In this document: positions 1-7,473 of the stretch, piece after piece
Position numbering within the stretch: the stretch's first letter is position 1
How the letters are laid out: each line of letters begins with the position of its first letter
NCBI GenBank assembly: GCA_947447315.1
Contig: CANFJD010000054.1
Coordinates: 1-12,551 of the forward strand
Source of the DNA: Fimbriimonadaceae bacterium
Lineage (GTDB): Bacteria; Armatimonadota; Fimbriimonadia; Fimbriimonadales; Fimbriimonadaceae
Length of the DNA stretch: 12,551 nucleotides
Direction: 5' to 3'
The notes under the pieces: generated by a model
Told to the model about the DNA's origin: nothing
Seen by the model: the letters and a program-made list of their open reading frames with translations, nothing else
The model's database searches: none
Made by a program: the position numbers and the translations under genes

Positions 1-254
1 ACCGAGATGCGGCGGACAAGGTTCTTGCGCAAAAGGCGCAGGACGCGCTCCTAAAGGTGTACGGACCTGATGTTCCAAACCGAGGGCTGAAACTAGAGGG
101 TCAAAGTCAACACTCACGCCTGGCAGTCATGGAATTCGGACCGCCCGCAGCATTGATTGAACTTGGATTTATCTCAAATGCGAAAGATCGTGCATTGCTC
201 ACTTCTCGAGACATGCGCATCCGGTTTTGGCAGGAACTCCTACCGAAAATCTAA
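1..254 (+). CDS. N-acetylmuramoyl-L-alanine amidase, C-terminal part (5' end outside window)
   Basis: This is the last 83 codons of a gene entering from the left edge, in the frame starting at base 3 and ending at TAA 252-254. The fragment has the C-terminal signature of zinc-dependent Amidase_3 enzymes, which cleave the amide bond between MurNAc and the stem peptide in the periplasm. An NRGLK segment is followed by a short strand and then PAALIELGFISN, where the Glu of the IELGF core corresponds to the conserved catalytic Glu of the family. The zinc-binding His and Glu residues would lie upstream, outside the window. A GTG at 57 could be mistaken for a start, but the frame is open to the window edge and the upstream residues belong to the domain. 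I infer a role in cell-wall turnover or cell separation. The family call is firm; the exact paralogue is not. Confidence 0.85.
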   Translation, partial: RDAADKVLAQKAQDALLKVYGPDVPNRGLKLEGQSQHSRLAVMEFGPPAALIELGFISNAKDRALLTSRDMRIRFWQELLPKI

Positions 255-272
255 CTCTGTGAATGTGAGTCT

Positions 273-348
273 TGGCCCGGTCGAGAGGACTCGAACCTCC
301 GGCCTCTTCCTCCGGAGGGAAGCGCTCTATCCACTGAGCTACGACCGG
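273..348 (-). tRNA. tRNA-Arg (anticodon CCG)
   Basis: The minus strand from 348 to 273 folds as a full 76-nt cloverleaf. The acceptor stem is CCGGTCG/CGACCGG. The D-arm is GCTC/GAGC with loop AGTGGATA. The anticodon stem is CTTCC/GGAAG with loop CTCCGGA, giving anticodon CCG, which reads Arg codon CGG. The T-arm is GGAGG/CCTCT with loop TTCGAGT and one G-U pair. The discriminator base is G and the 3' CCA is encoded at 273-275. The gene lies 26 nt downstream of the monooxygenase stop on the same strand, so co-transcription is possible. I see no clear terminator after it. The anticodon was read by hand from the fold. Confidence 0.95.
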
Positions 349-374
349 GCTTAATCACAAGATACCAGTCGTGG

Positions 375-737
375 CTACCGGGTCAGGACTTCGTAAGTCT
401 GGAAGTCACTGTGCATGGGCGCTTCTTCGCCGCGAGCCTTGGCCGCCGCTAAGTCGGCGAAACCGCGCTTGTGTCCTTCCAAAAACTCAGGCGACCCAAC
501 CCAGGCGCGAAACGCATCCTCGCTCTCCCAGCGGCTGATCACGAGGTAAGGATCATCCGCTTTGGCGGGGCGCAACACTTCCATCTCGCGGAATCCCGGC
601 ATCCGGTCAATTGCTTTCGCCCGTGTCCCGAATAACTCCTCAAACCGAGGACGGTAATCCTCCCGTATCCGGATATGGTTGATCGCAACGAATCCCAACG
701 GGGATGCGGAAGTAGAGGCAGCAGATTCCTGAATCAT
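375..737 (-). CDS. IsdG/HmoA-like antibiotic biosynthesis monooxygenase (ABM) domain protein
   Basis: This is a small cytoplasmic protein of 120 aa from ATG 737-735 to its stop at 377-375, with a ferredoxin-like ABM fold. Counted from that ATG, it carries the three residues that define heme-degrading IsdG/HmoA members: Asn20 (in VAINHI), Trp70 (in ISRWES) and His89 (in LEGHKRG). The segment around MPGFREMEVLRP is also typical. Such enzymes bind heme and open its ring oxidatively, usually to release iron. ABM domains without that role also exist, so the heme function is an inference from the N-W-H triad. The frame stays open upstream to a TTG at 788-786, but that codon lies between the -35 and -10 of a good promoter and would not be transcribed, so I chose the ATG. 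No clear Shine-Dalgarno precedes it. A tRNA-Arg follows 26 nt downstream. Confidence 0.8.
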   Translation of the reverse strand: MIQESAASTSASPLGFVAINHIRIREDYRPRFEELFGTRAKAIDRMPGFREMEVLRPAKADDPYLVISRWESEDAFRAWVGSPEFLEGHKRGFADLAAAKARGEEAPMHSDFQTYEVLTR

Positions 738-759
738 GGTCGTGATCGCAAAACAAAAG

Positions 760-775
760 TTTTGACGACTCAAAA
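760..775. promoter_or_regulatory. inverted-repeat operator candidate at the monooxygenase start site
   Basis: TTTTGA-CGAC-TCAAAA is a perfect 6-4-6 inverted repeat. It is centred near 767.5, where transcription from the minus-strand promoter should begin, and it overlaps the last bases of the -10. A second perfect palindrome, CAAAAGTTTTG (754-764), overlaps it. The position fits a repressor site, perhaps iron or heme responsive given the gene, but the sequence does not match a Fur box that I can recognise. Confidence 0.35.
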
Positions 776-802
776 TATATCTTATCAATACGAAAAAGTC
801 AA
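774..802 (-). promoter_or_regulatory. sigma70-type promoter of the ABM monooxygenase
   Basis: On the minus strand TTGACT (802-797) and TATATT (779-774) are separated by exactly 17 nt, close to the bacterial consensus. The predicted transcription start is near 767, about 30 nt upstream of the ATG at 737. The placement supports the ATG over the upstream in-frame TTG. Confidence 0.6.
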
Positions 803-941
803 GATATTATTAGCCGCTGAATTGCCTGCGATTATCTGCATATTTGCGGATTTCACCGTTGTAAGGTCGGCTCTCTCTCGCAAAATTCACCGATTTGAGC
901 CATTCCGGAGAAACCAGCAATCAGTAACGTCCGGTTCGCGT

Positions 942-947
942 TATAAT
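942..947 (+). promoter_or_regulatory. -10 element (TATAAT) upstream of the ABC ATPase
   Basis: A perfect TATAAT lies 39 nt upstream of the TTG start at 987, giving a predicted leader of roughly 33 nt. No good -35 is visible at 16-18 nt spacing and there is no extended TGn motif, so this is a moderate call that rests on the -10 and its location. Confidence 0.4.
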
Positions 948-986
948 GACCCTCGGTTTAACAAAACCAACCTCCGGGAGAATTGA

Positions 987-2123
<1,137 letters not shown>

Positions 2124-2142
2124 TACCAAAAAGACTCTGGAC

Positions 2143-2180
2143 GCTCCATTTCGCCGTAAGGTGAGATGGAGCATTTTTTG
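2143..2180 (+). terminator. intrinsic terminator after the ABC ATPase gene
   Basis: GCTCCATTTCGCC (2143-2155) pairs with GGTGAGATGGAGC (2160-2172) in a 13-bp stem with two G-U pairs and the tetraloop GTAA. A run of six T follows at 2174-2179. It begins 19 nt after the TGA stop and separates the ATPase from the globin gene. Confidence 0.9.
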
Positions 2181-2207
2181 TTATCAAACGGTCTGGTTTT
2201 GCACTGA

Positions 2208-2229
2208 CGTTACAAATTCGTTACAAATT
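2208..2229. repeat. two perfect tandem 11-bp repeats upstream of the globin gene
   Basis: CGTTACAAATT occurs at 2208-2218 and again at 2219-2229 with no mismatch. An 11-bp period is about one helical turn, so two proteins bound here would sit on the same DNA face. The site lies about 100 nt upstream of the globin start, and no gene overlaps it. I read it as a candidate activator or repressor site. Confidence 0.6.
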
Positions 2230-2253
2230 GATTAATCAGCGCGGATGTAGAAT
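2229..2253 (+). promoter_or_regulatory. possible promoter region of the globin gene
   Basis: A 10-bp palindrome TGATTAATCA (2229-2238) directly follows the tandem repeats. A -10-like TAGAAT lies at 2248-2253. No -35 with correct spacing is present, which would suit an activator-dependent promoter using the repeats. The palindrome resembles an FNR half-site pair but its spacing is 2 nt rather than 4. This is a weak call. Confidence 0.25.
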
Positions 2254-2329
2254 TTTTCCTATCGAAATAAGGAACCGTAGAGAAGTGAAACCGTCCGTTC
2301 ACGATTGGCTGTCCGATACGGAAGTGTAA

Positions 2330-2740
2330 TTGCTCAGAGAGTCTTTTCTTCGACTCATCCCCAGCATGGACGCATTAAGTGATCAGTTGTACGAACGACT
2401 GTTCACCCGATTTCTGGAGACTCGGAGGATGTTTCCAGATGACATCGCCGAGCTGAAACAGAAACTGGTCGCCATGTTAGCCAACGGGGTTGATCTCCTG
2501 ATGGATCGAGAGAATTTTCAAGCCGCCTGTCGTGGTCTCGGCCTCCGCCATGTTGGATACGGCACCAAGACCGACCACTACGCCATTCTTGGTGCCATCC
2601 TTATCGATTCTCTCGGCGCGGTTGCGGGGCCGGACTTTACGCCCGAAGAGCTGGGTGTCTGGACCCAGTTCTACCTTTTAGTCGCGCAGGAAATGATCAT
2701 CGGATCTCGTCAAACCAGCTCCGAGCCGCTGCTAATGTAG
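2330..2740 (+). CDS. single-domain globin (bacterial hemoglobin-like)
   Basis: This 136-aa all-helical protein matches the 3-over-3 single-domain or flavohemoglobin-type globin pattern. An A helix (ESFLRLIP) is followed by YERLF-TRFLETRRMF, where Phe35 is the likely CD1 Phe. An E-helix region around ELKQKL comes next. The F-helix and FG corner read LGLRHVGYGTKTDHY, with His74 the likely proximal heme ligand (F8). A C-terminal helix with WTQFYLLVAQEM closes the fold. Gln44 is a candidate distal residue. The protein would bind heme and then O2 or NO; roles in NO detoxification, oxygen handling or sensing are inferences. There is no reductase domain. The start is TTG at 2330, directly after an in-frame TAA, with GGAAG at 2320-2324. 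A later ATG (codon 13) would remove most of helix A. It is convergent with the regulator gene, with only 44 nt between the two stops. Confidence 0.82.
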   Translation: MLRESFLRLIPSMDALSDQLYERLFTRFLETRRMFPDDIAELKQKLVAMLANGVDLLMDRENFQAACRGLGLRHVGYGTKTDHYAILGAILIDSLGAVAGPDFTPEELGVWTQFYLLVAQEMIIGSRQTSSEPLLM

Positions 2741-2784
2741 TGGGTTGGTCGAAAGCCAGATAGCCCCCCAGTTTTCTTGCGACT

Positions 2785-3783
2785 TCATCCCGAAAATCGT
2801 GTTCGGGTTGAACTAGAAACAGGTGGTAGTCCGTCTGCATCGCTTGGCTGTATCCCCAGGGCCTTTCGTGCTTCATCAGTACGTCCGTCTTTGTCCAACA
2901 GAATTGCTAGCGACCTGAGCGATTGCGATAATCCTCCGTAGTTTTCGTCCGCAACCCAACCATCCGCGGCTGCCACCAGGCTCCGACGCGCTTCCGCCCA
3001 CTTTTCTTGTGCTAGCAGCGCCCGAGTAAGTGACAGGAGTTGATCCGCTTCTTTGAAGGGCGAGCCGATGGCAGCCCAAATTTTTAACGATTCCCGAAAT
3101 TCCAACTCGGCCGCATTCGCACGGCGATCCGCCAGCGCCAGTCGGCCGGTCGTTTCGTGTAGAAATGCCCGCCGTACCGGATTTCGTGAGTCGGCCAATA
3201 GAACTCGGCATTCATCCACGACGTCACTCGCTTCCGCTCGCCGCCCTACCTGCCACAGTTGGAAGGGTAATCGCAATCCGGCGTCACTGGCTTCAAAATT
3301 AGCCTGCATGCGCCGAAAATTGTCGAAGGCGATGGACAGGTGCTTGATGCTGCCCTGAATGTCTTGACGAAAGACCGCGATCACTCCCTTCAAGTAGTGC
3401 ACTTGGGTGGCGAGCAAATTGTTGTCCACCGCTTTTGCCGCCTCCAGCGCGGCGGCGGTGACTTCATCTACCCGATCATAATCACGCCGTAGGGCATAGC
3501 TCGACTCAAGTACCTTCAGCCGGGCGTATTGGATATCCGACAGTGGCTCAACTCGAGCACGTTCCAGTGTTTCGAGAACGGACTCTTCCATATAGGCCCC
3601 CAAGTGCAGACCAGCGTCGGTAAGCCACAAATCAACGCGAAGATCTGCCGACAAAGTGTCCGGGCCAATCCGGCGTAACGTGGTAGCAAAATCCCGTGAG
3701 CGGCCACGGGCAATCTGGTACGGGGCCAGGTCGGTGACCATTTCCACCGCTTTCTCGGTGGATACGGCAATTGACCGTTCCAC
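2785..3783 (-). CDS. C-terminal TPR-like piece of the AfsR/SARP-like regulator
   Basis: This is a 332-aa open segment from GTG 3783 to TGA 2787-2785, predicted all-helical with TPR-like repeats. Examples are the helix pairs around YDRVDEVTAAALEAAKA, GSIKHLSIAFDNF, AAELEFRESLKIWAAIG and WAEARRSLVAAADGW. In the AfsR and MalT class this region senses a ligand or partner. The GTG is only 6 nt beyond the TAA of the central piece and in the same frame. A purine run AAGAGG sits between them but only 2 nt from the GTG, so termination-reinitiation is conceivable but not well supported. It has no recognisable domain of its own outside the parent regulator. Confidence 0.6.
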   Translation of the reverse strand: MERSIAVSTEKAVEMVTDLAPYQIARGRSRDFATTLRRIGPDTLSADLRVDLWLTDAGLHLGAYMEESVLETLERARVEPLSDIQYARLKVLESSYALRRDYDRVDEVTAAALEAAKAVDNNLLATQVHYLKGVIAVFRQDIQGSIKHLSIAFDNFRRMQANFEASDAGLRLPFQLWQVGRRAEASDVVDECRVLLADSRNPVRRAFLHETTGRLALADRRANAAELEFRESLKIWAAIGSPFKEADQLLSLTRALLAQEKWAEARRSLVAAADGWVADENYGGLSQSLRSLAILLDKDGRTDEARKALGIQPSDADGLPPVSSSTRTRFSG

Positions 3784-3789
3784 AGCCTC

Positions 3790-5349
3790 TTACAAATTGG
3801 CGATTTCAGAATCCAAAGCTTCGAAGATCGCGGTTGTCAACGGAAGCGTTGGCCCGGCCCCAATCTCCGCTAACCACTCCCGGCACTGCTCAACCATCTC
3901 ACGCTCCCGGCGCACAGATTCTTCTGCCGTCAAGTTGGTCTTTAAATACTCGCGCACCGGCTCTAGCAGCCGCACCCGGACGGGATTACTCTTTTCATCC
4001 AGAGTGATCAGAGCAGCGTCCAGTAGTTGCTCCAGCAAAATGAGGTAGTCCAGATCCCCCAGAACTCTCTGAGCCAAGTCCATTCCCAAACCACCGGGAT
4101 AGGCTGATAGCCGGTTGAGCAATTCGCGGGCATCGGTAGATACGCCTTCGACGCTGGTGCGCATGGCGGATTGGAGAGATCGGTGTCGTTCGGGCAACCA
4201 CGATGCATTCCCGGAAAGTTGGTCCAGACTCCCCAGCAGTTGCGATGGCGAGAGAAATCGCAGCCTTGCCGCGGCTAGCCGTAATGCGAGGGGATAGCCA
4301 TCTAGCCTGCGCGCCACTTCCGCCATGACCGAGGCGGAATCTGGGTGGCTCATCACGAGAGGGCGAACGCGCTTGGCCGCCGAAATGAGTAGGTCGATGC
4401 CGTTGTTTTCTAACGGTCCCACCGCGACCACAACTTCTCCATTTCTGCGGAATGGGTGCGTTGAAGTCGTTAAGATACGTAGTTGGGGAGCCAGTTGAAG
4501 GAGGGCAACTAGATCATTCCGATGCAGTTCGGGAATATTCTCGGCGTTGTCCAGCACCAGAAGTGTGGGCTGAGAGTTCAAGGTAGAAGCCAGAAACCGG
4601 ACTTCGCTCTCTTGCGATGGAGAATCGATATTCAGTTCTCCGAGAATGGTCGTTCCCCAATTTCCGCCGGAGCCCAGGTCGGCCAACGAAATGAACGCGG
4701 TGCGTAGGGAAGATTTGTGGGCTATCTCTAACGCGATTCTCGTCTTTCCGATGCCTCCCGGCCCGGTCAGACATACCCAACGGGAATAAAGAAGCTGGGA
4801 ACTCACCTGGTCTAGGGTTTCTGCCCGCCCGACGATCTCATCGGTAGGTTGTGGCAAAATGGGCCACGTCGGTCGGGTCGGCTTGGGGACAGCGATTGGT
4901 GCCACCGAAAGGGATTCCAACATGGCGCTTGCGGCATCGCTGGGTTCGCACCCAAGTTTAGTTTTGACCTGATTTCGGAAATCTTGGTACTCGCTCACCG
5001 CCGCCACCAGGCTGCCTCCGTGGGCATGAGCCTGCATGGCCGATAATCGGAGGCCCTCATGAAGTGGGAATCGCTGGATAAGCGGCGCAACCGTGTTCAA
5101 TGAAGCCGACGAGTCGCCTGCTTCCCGCCACCGGCTAGAAACTCGTATGGCGGCGCGAATTCGTACTTCCTCCGCGTTGCGACGTTCCGAAACCACCCAA
5201 GCGTCCACCCAGCCAGGCAAAAATTCACCGTCGGGCAGAGAATCGGTGGCATCTAGCCGGTCAAGCTCATGCAGCTCGACTTTCAGTAACGATCGGTCCA
5301 AAGACACCGCTTGCGTGGATGCCATCAGCCACTCACCCGCCGGCTCCAA
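3790..5349 (-). CDS. central piece of the AfsR/SARP-like regulator (BTAD plus NB-ARC-type ATPase)
   Basis: This is a 519-aa open segment if translation begins at TTG 5349; the same frame is open back to the TAG at 5403. Residues about 20-145 form a BTAD domain, with GEFLPGWVDAWVVSERR and the later RNQVKTKLGCEPSDAASAML. An NB-ARC/AAA-type STAND ATPase follows: VGRAETL near 173, Walker A GPGGIGKTR near 196-204, Walker B LLVLDNAE near 263-270, the arginine-containing TTSTHPFR strand near 294-301 and the GYPLAL motif near 352-357. A winged-helix-like region with LLEPVREYL closes the piece, which ends at TAA just as the C-terminal repeats should begin. All ATPase motifs are intact, which argues that decay, if it is decay, is recent. 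I saw no good ribosome site at the TTG. Confidence 0.65.
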   Translation of the reverse strand: MEPAGEWLMASTQAVSLDRSLLKVELHELDRLDATDSLPDGEFLPGWVDAWVVSERRNAEEVRIRAAIRVSSRWREAGDSSASLNTVAPLIQRFPLHEGLRLSAMQAHAHGGSLVAAVSEYQDFRNQVKTKLGCEPSDAASAMLESLSVAPIAVPKPTRPTWPILPQPTDEIVGRAETLDQVSSQLLYSRWVCLTGPGGIGKTRIALEIAHKSSLRTAFISLADLGSGGNWGTTILGELNIDSPSQESEVRFLASTLNSQPTLLVLDNAENIPELHRNDLVALLQLAPQLRILTTSTHPFRRNGEVVVAVGPLENNGIDLLISAAKRVRPLVMSHPDSASVMAEVARRLDGYPLALRLAAARLRFLSPSQLLGSLDQLSGNASWLPERHRSLQSAMRTSVEGVSTDARELLNRLSAYPGGLGMDLAQRVLGDLDYLILLEQLLDAALITLDEKSNPVRVRLLEPVREYLKTNLTAEESVRREREMVEQCREWLAEIGAGPTLPLTTAIFEALDSEIANL

Positions 5350-5400
5350 TGCCCGCTTTAGATGATGGATTTCTTGACGTAGACGTAAACGCGTCGAATC

Positions 5401-5589
5401 CTAGTCGTCATCGGGCCACACGAGATCCGCAAGCCGCTCCCGCGACATTTCGCCCGATCGCGAGAGGCTAAAAAGCACGAGCAGCTTTGCCGCCCTCGCC
5501 GTTCCAAAGTTGGAGATCACCACCCCATCACCCACCAGTTCCACACGACCAAAAAGGTTCAGGCGCCAATGGGTATTTTCAGATTGCAT
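5401..5589 (-). CDS. N-terminal piece of the AfsR/SARP-like regulator (truncated winged helix)
   Basis: This piece is 62 codons from ATG 5589 (a TTG at 5592 directly precedes it) to TAG at 5403-5401. It contains the first part of an OmpR/PhoB-type winged helix: LNLFGRVELVGDGV, the RAAKLLVLFSLS helix and MSRERLADLVWPDDD. The recognition helix, expected in DSTRLRLRQEIHHL, is encoded after the stop, so this piece alone should not bind DNA. A modest GAG-type ribosome site precedes the ATG. The beta-barrel gene lies 66 nt upstream on the same strand. It is best seen as the 5' part of the interrupted regulator. Confidence 0.55.
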   Translation of the reverse strand: MQSENTHWRLNLFGRVELVGDGVVISNFGTARAAKLLVLFSLSRSGEMSRERLADLVWPDDD

Positions 5590-5615
5590 CAAATCTCAAC
5601 GACCTAACGATCAAT

Positions 5616-5624
5616 ATTTTAGCA
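5616..5624 (-). promoter_or_regulatory. extended -10 promoter candidate of the regulator gene
   Basis: The minus strand reads TGC-TAAAAT (5624-5616), an extended -10 element with no recognisable -35. The predicted start is near 5609, about 20 nt upstream of the ATG at 5589. It would let the regulator be transcribed separately from the metal operon that ends 66 nt upstream of that ATG. Confidence 0.35.
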
Positions 5625-5655
5625 ATCCAGAATTTATCGCCGCCGTCCTTCTTGG

Positions 5656-7473
5656 TCACGGATTCATAAAGCTTGGGCGGTAACGGAGAAAGAACCCGAA
5701 AGAAACGGGACTTGATCCGTAGGCGGGCCGTAACGCCGGTGGAACGGAATACAGGCCGATGGTTGCCCCGATCCCGATATCATTACCATCGGTTGTCCGC
5801 AGGGTCCGGATGTATCCGATACTCCATTTGCCAATCCGGTACGTGCCCGGCGGCACATCCACCAGTTCATCTTTATCGACCAATTCCAGCCGTGAGAACC
5901 ACGTATCTGGACCCCGGTGCCGGGTGCCCTCCAGATTCCAGGCGTCGGTGGCGTGATCTCCGTGATTGTTCCTTCCAAAAATGAGGCCGACCGAGTACTC
6001 GCCGTTATCGTAAAAAGCGGAACCTACCGTGCGACGTTGGTTATCCTCCGGAGAGAGTGCCTCCGGGGAGTCTAAATAGCCGTGACTTGCGGAAAACGAC
6101 CAGTTTCGCGTCGGATTAAATGAGATTCGCCCCGAATAGGAATTTAGTCGAATTGAATCAAAGTCGAATCGATTCTCGTTGGGCTCGCGACCGTTGAACG
6201 CACTGGCATCAAATTTCCAGCGGTCGCCCGCAGTCAGACCCGCTGTGATAACCCCATACGAAATATGAGTTCCGTCGTTCCAGTGATGAGATATAGGTGC
6301 TTCGGGATTGTCGAAGGCCGATGGTCGGTGCTGAAATGCGGAGGTGCCCAACGCTGGTTCCCCCACTGGGGCGACGTAGACGAACCCCGCCCAATCATTC
6401 CGCAATGGCGTTCTGTAAGTAGCCGATAATTCCATCCAAAGATCGTGAGGATGCTGACGATCTTTCAGGGGTTTGCCGTGTGCCGTCTCACCGGTCTGGA
6501 ACAGCAACGGATATCCAAGCTGACCGTTAACGATCGGATCGAGAGAGCCCATTACTCGCAGATTCAGATTTCCGCGCTGGGCCATCACCATTCCCGTCGA
6601 TGTGGAGAAGAACTGAGATTCACCCCGGTCGCCGCCCGCATCGGCGTAATTCAGCGTCAGCAAACCCATCGCGTTGAAGTCGAAACCGTTACGTGACCCT
6701 AGCGAGCGCATCGCCATGGGCGAAGACGCTGGCAGCCAGCTAGTTCCGCTGCCCTCTTGGTTCATCACCGAGGAAAAGGCACCGGTCTGCGCCATCGACA
6801 TATCCATCGGCTCGACCTGGACGTGATCTGCCACCACGCCCGGAATCCGTCCAATCCCCGCGTGCTGGCCGTCTAGACACTGCCCGCAAACTCCTTTGCC
6901 CACGGCGAGATTTGGTCCGCAAGCACAAGACGCTTCCAACGCGCATTCCGAGCATCCGCCATCCCCTACGCAGCAGTTAAACCGCTTTTCTGCGACCAAG
7001 GTCTTCTTAGCCTTCAAAATCTCAGAGAGATACGTGGTGCGGTCGGGATCCGTCGGGACTGGGGGAACGGGAATCGAGTCGGAATGCATGCCCTGATTCG
7101 GATTCGCCAACACTGGGATATCGGATGCTTTCTTATAGGGAGTATTGGCGATGGGATAGGAGCCTTTTCCACCAAGCCACATGCCCTTGCATTCTCCGCA
7201 GACGCCTTTCCCATTCGCCAGATTCACGCCGCACTCGCACGAACCGGTTTTTATCGCGCAAATGGCACACCCATCCACTCTCGACTTTGCGGGTGGCTTC
7301 ACGCAGCACGAGTACCGACCCTTATCCGTAAGGGATTTTCTGTACGCCTCCAGGGCTTTCGCCGACACGGCAATGGCAGCGGATGCCTTAGTCGGTGGCA
7401 TCTTTTTACCGGTCGGGTGTGCGCTGGCTACCAGCGAAATCAGGACAAAGAGCCCGCACAGCCAGATCTTCAT
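5656..7473 (-). CDS. exported beta-barrel protein with two N-terminal eight-Cys modules
   Basis: This is a 605-aa protein and the last gene of the metal operon. It has a signal peptide of about 18 residues ending VASA, then two copies of an eight-cysteine module. Copy 1 has Cys56, 57, 69, 72, 79, 81, 92, 95 and copy 2 has Cys167, 168, 174, 177, 183, 185, 196, 199. The shared pattern is CCV, GCxxC, SCxCGxNLAxGKGVCGxC. A Met-rich stretch MDMSM (223-227) leads to a C-terminal region (about 242-605) that opens with GTSWLPASSPM. That region is rich in alternating strands and aromatic residues, with conserved-looking blocks such as DRQHPHDLWMELSATY, FVYVAPVGEPALG, HISYGV and FNGREPNENRFD. I recognise it as a beta-barrel of the type found beside copper-tolerance genes. 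It probably sits in the outer membrane and binds a soft metal; copper is an inference. The last residue is Pro, not the usual aromatic. Its ATG overlaps the upstream stop as ATGA. Confidence 0.75.
   Translation of the reverse strand: MKIWLCGLFVLISLVASAHPTGKKMPPTKASAAIAVSAKALEAYRKSLTDKGRYSCCVKPPAKSRVDGCAICAIKTGSCECGVNLANGKGVCGECKGMWLGGKGSYPIANTPYKKASDIPVLANPNQGMHSDSIPVPPVPTDPDRTTYLSEILKAKKTLVAEKRFNCCVGDGGCSECALEASCACGPNLAVGKGVCGQCLDGQHAGIGRIPGVVADHVQVEPMDMSMAQTGAFSSVMNQEGSGTSWLPASSPMAMRSLGSRNGFDFNAMGLLTLNYADAGGDRGESQFFSTSTGMVMAQRGNLNLRVMGSLDPIVNGQLGYPLLFQTGETAHGKPLKDRQHPHDLWMELSATYRTPLRNDWAGFVYVAPVGEPALGTSAFQHRPSAFDNPEAPISHHWNDGTHISYGVITAGLTAGDRWKFDASAFNGREPNENRFDFDSIRLNSYSGRISFNPTRNWSFSASHGYLDSPEALSPEDNQRRTVGSAFYDNGEYSVGLIFGRNNHGDHATDAWNLEGTRHRGPDTWFSRLELVDKDELVDVPPGTYRIGKWSIGYIRTLRTTDGNDIGIGATIGLYSVPPALRPAYGSSPVSFGFFLRYRPSFMNP

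Larger units (their letters stand above)
2785..5589 (-). pseudogene. AfsR/SARP-type transcriptional regulator interrupted by two in-frame stop codons
   Basis: Read continuously from ATG 5589-5587 to TGA 2787-2785, one frame of 935 codons encodes a full AfsR-like regulator: OmpR/PhoB-type winged helix, bacterial transcriptional activation domain (BTAD), NB-ARC-type ATPase and TPR-like repeats. This is a normal length for the family. The frame is broken only by TAG at 5403-5401 and TAA at 3792-3790, with no insertion or deletion. Homology runs straight across both. LVWPDDD, then the stop, then DSTRLRLRQEIHHLKRAL matches the winged-helix/BTAD pattern. SEIANL, then the stop, then EAVERSI matches the usual NLRAAL-type start of the C-terminal region. 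Each stop is one C-to-T change from a Gln codon (CAG, CAA). Possible explanations are recent nonsense decay, expression as separate polypeptides, readthrough, or assembly error. The three open pieces are listed separately. Confidence 0.75.

Noticed and set aside
255..374. tRNA gene as an integration site (attachment repeats, island boundary)
   Set aside because: No integrase, no repeat of the tRNA 3' end elsewhere in the window, and the flanking genes look like ordinary chromosomal genes.
738..788. N-terminal extension of the ABM monooxygenase from TTG 788
   Set aside because: The TTG sits between the -35 and -10 of the promoter and the extra residues are not part of the ABM fold.
762..790. 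Plus-strand promoter TTGACG with a downstream TCAATA
   Set aside because: The -10 match is poor and a perfect TATAAT lies much closer to the ABC gene start.
2228..2239. FNR/CRP-type binding site upstream of the globin
   Set aside because: The TTGAT and ATCA halves are only 2 nt apart instead of 4, so it does not match the known box.
5350..5400. Frameshift between the winged-helix piece and the BTAD piece of the regulator
   Set aside because: Both pieces are in the same frame and the codons between the TAG and the TTG continue the domain; a single nonsense codon explains the break.
5401..5403. Pyrrolysine or selenocysteine recoding at the regulator TAG
   Set aside because: The second stop is TAA, which neither system reads; both stops are followed by G rather than a leaky C context; no insertion-type hairpin was seen.
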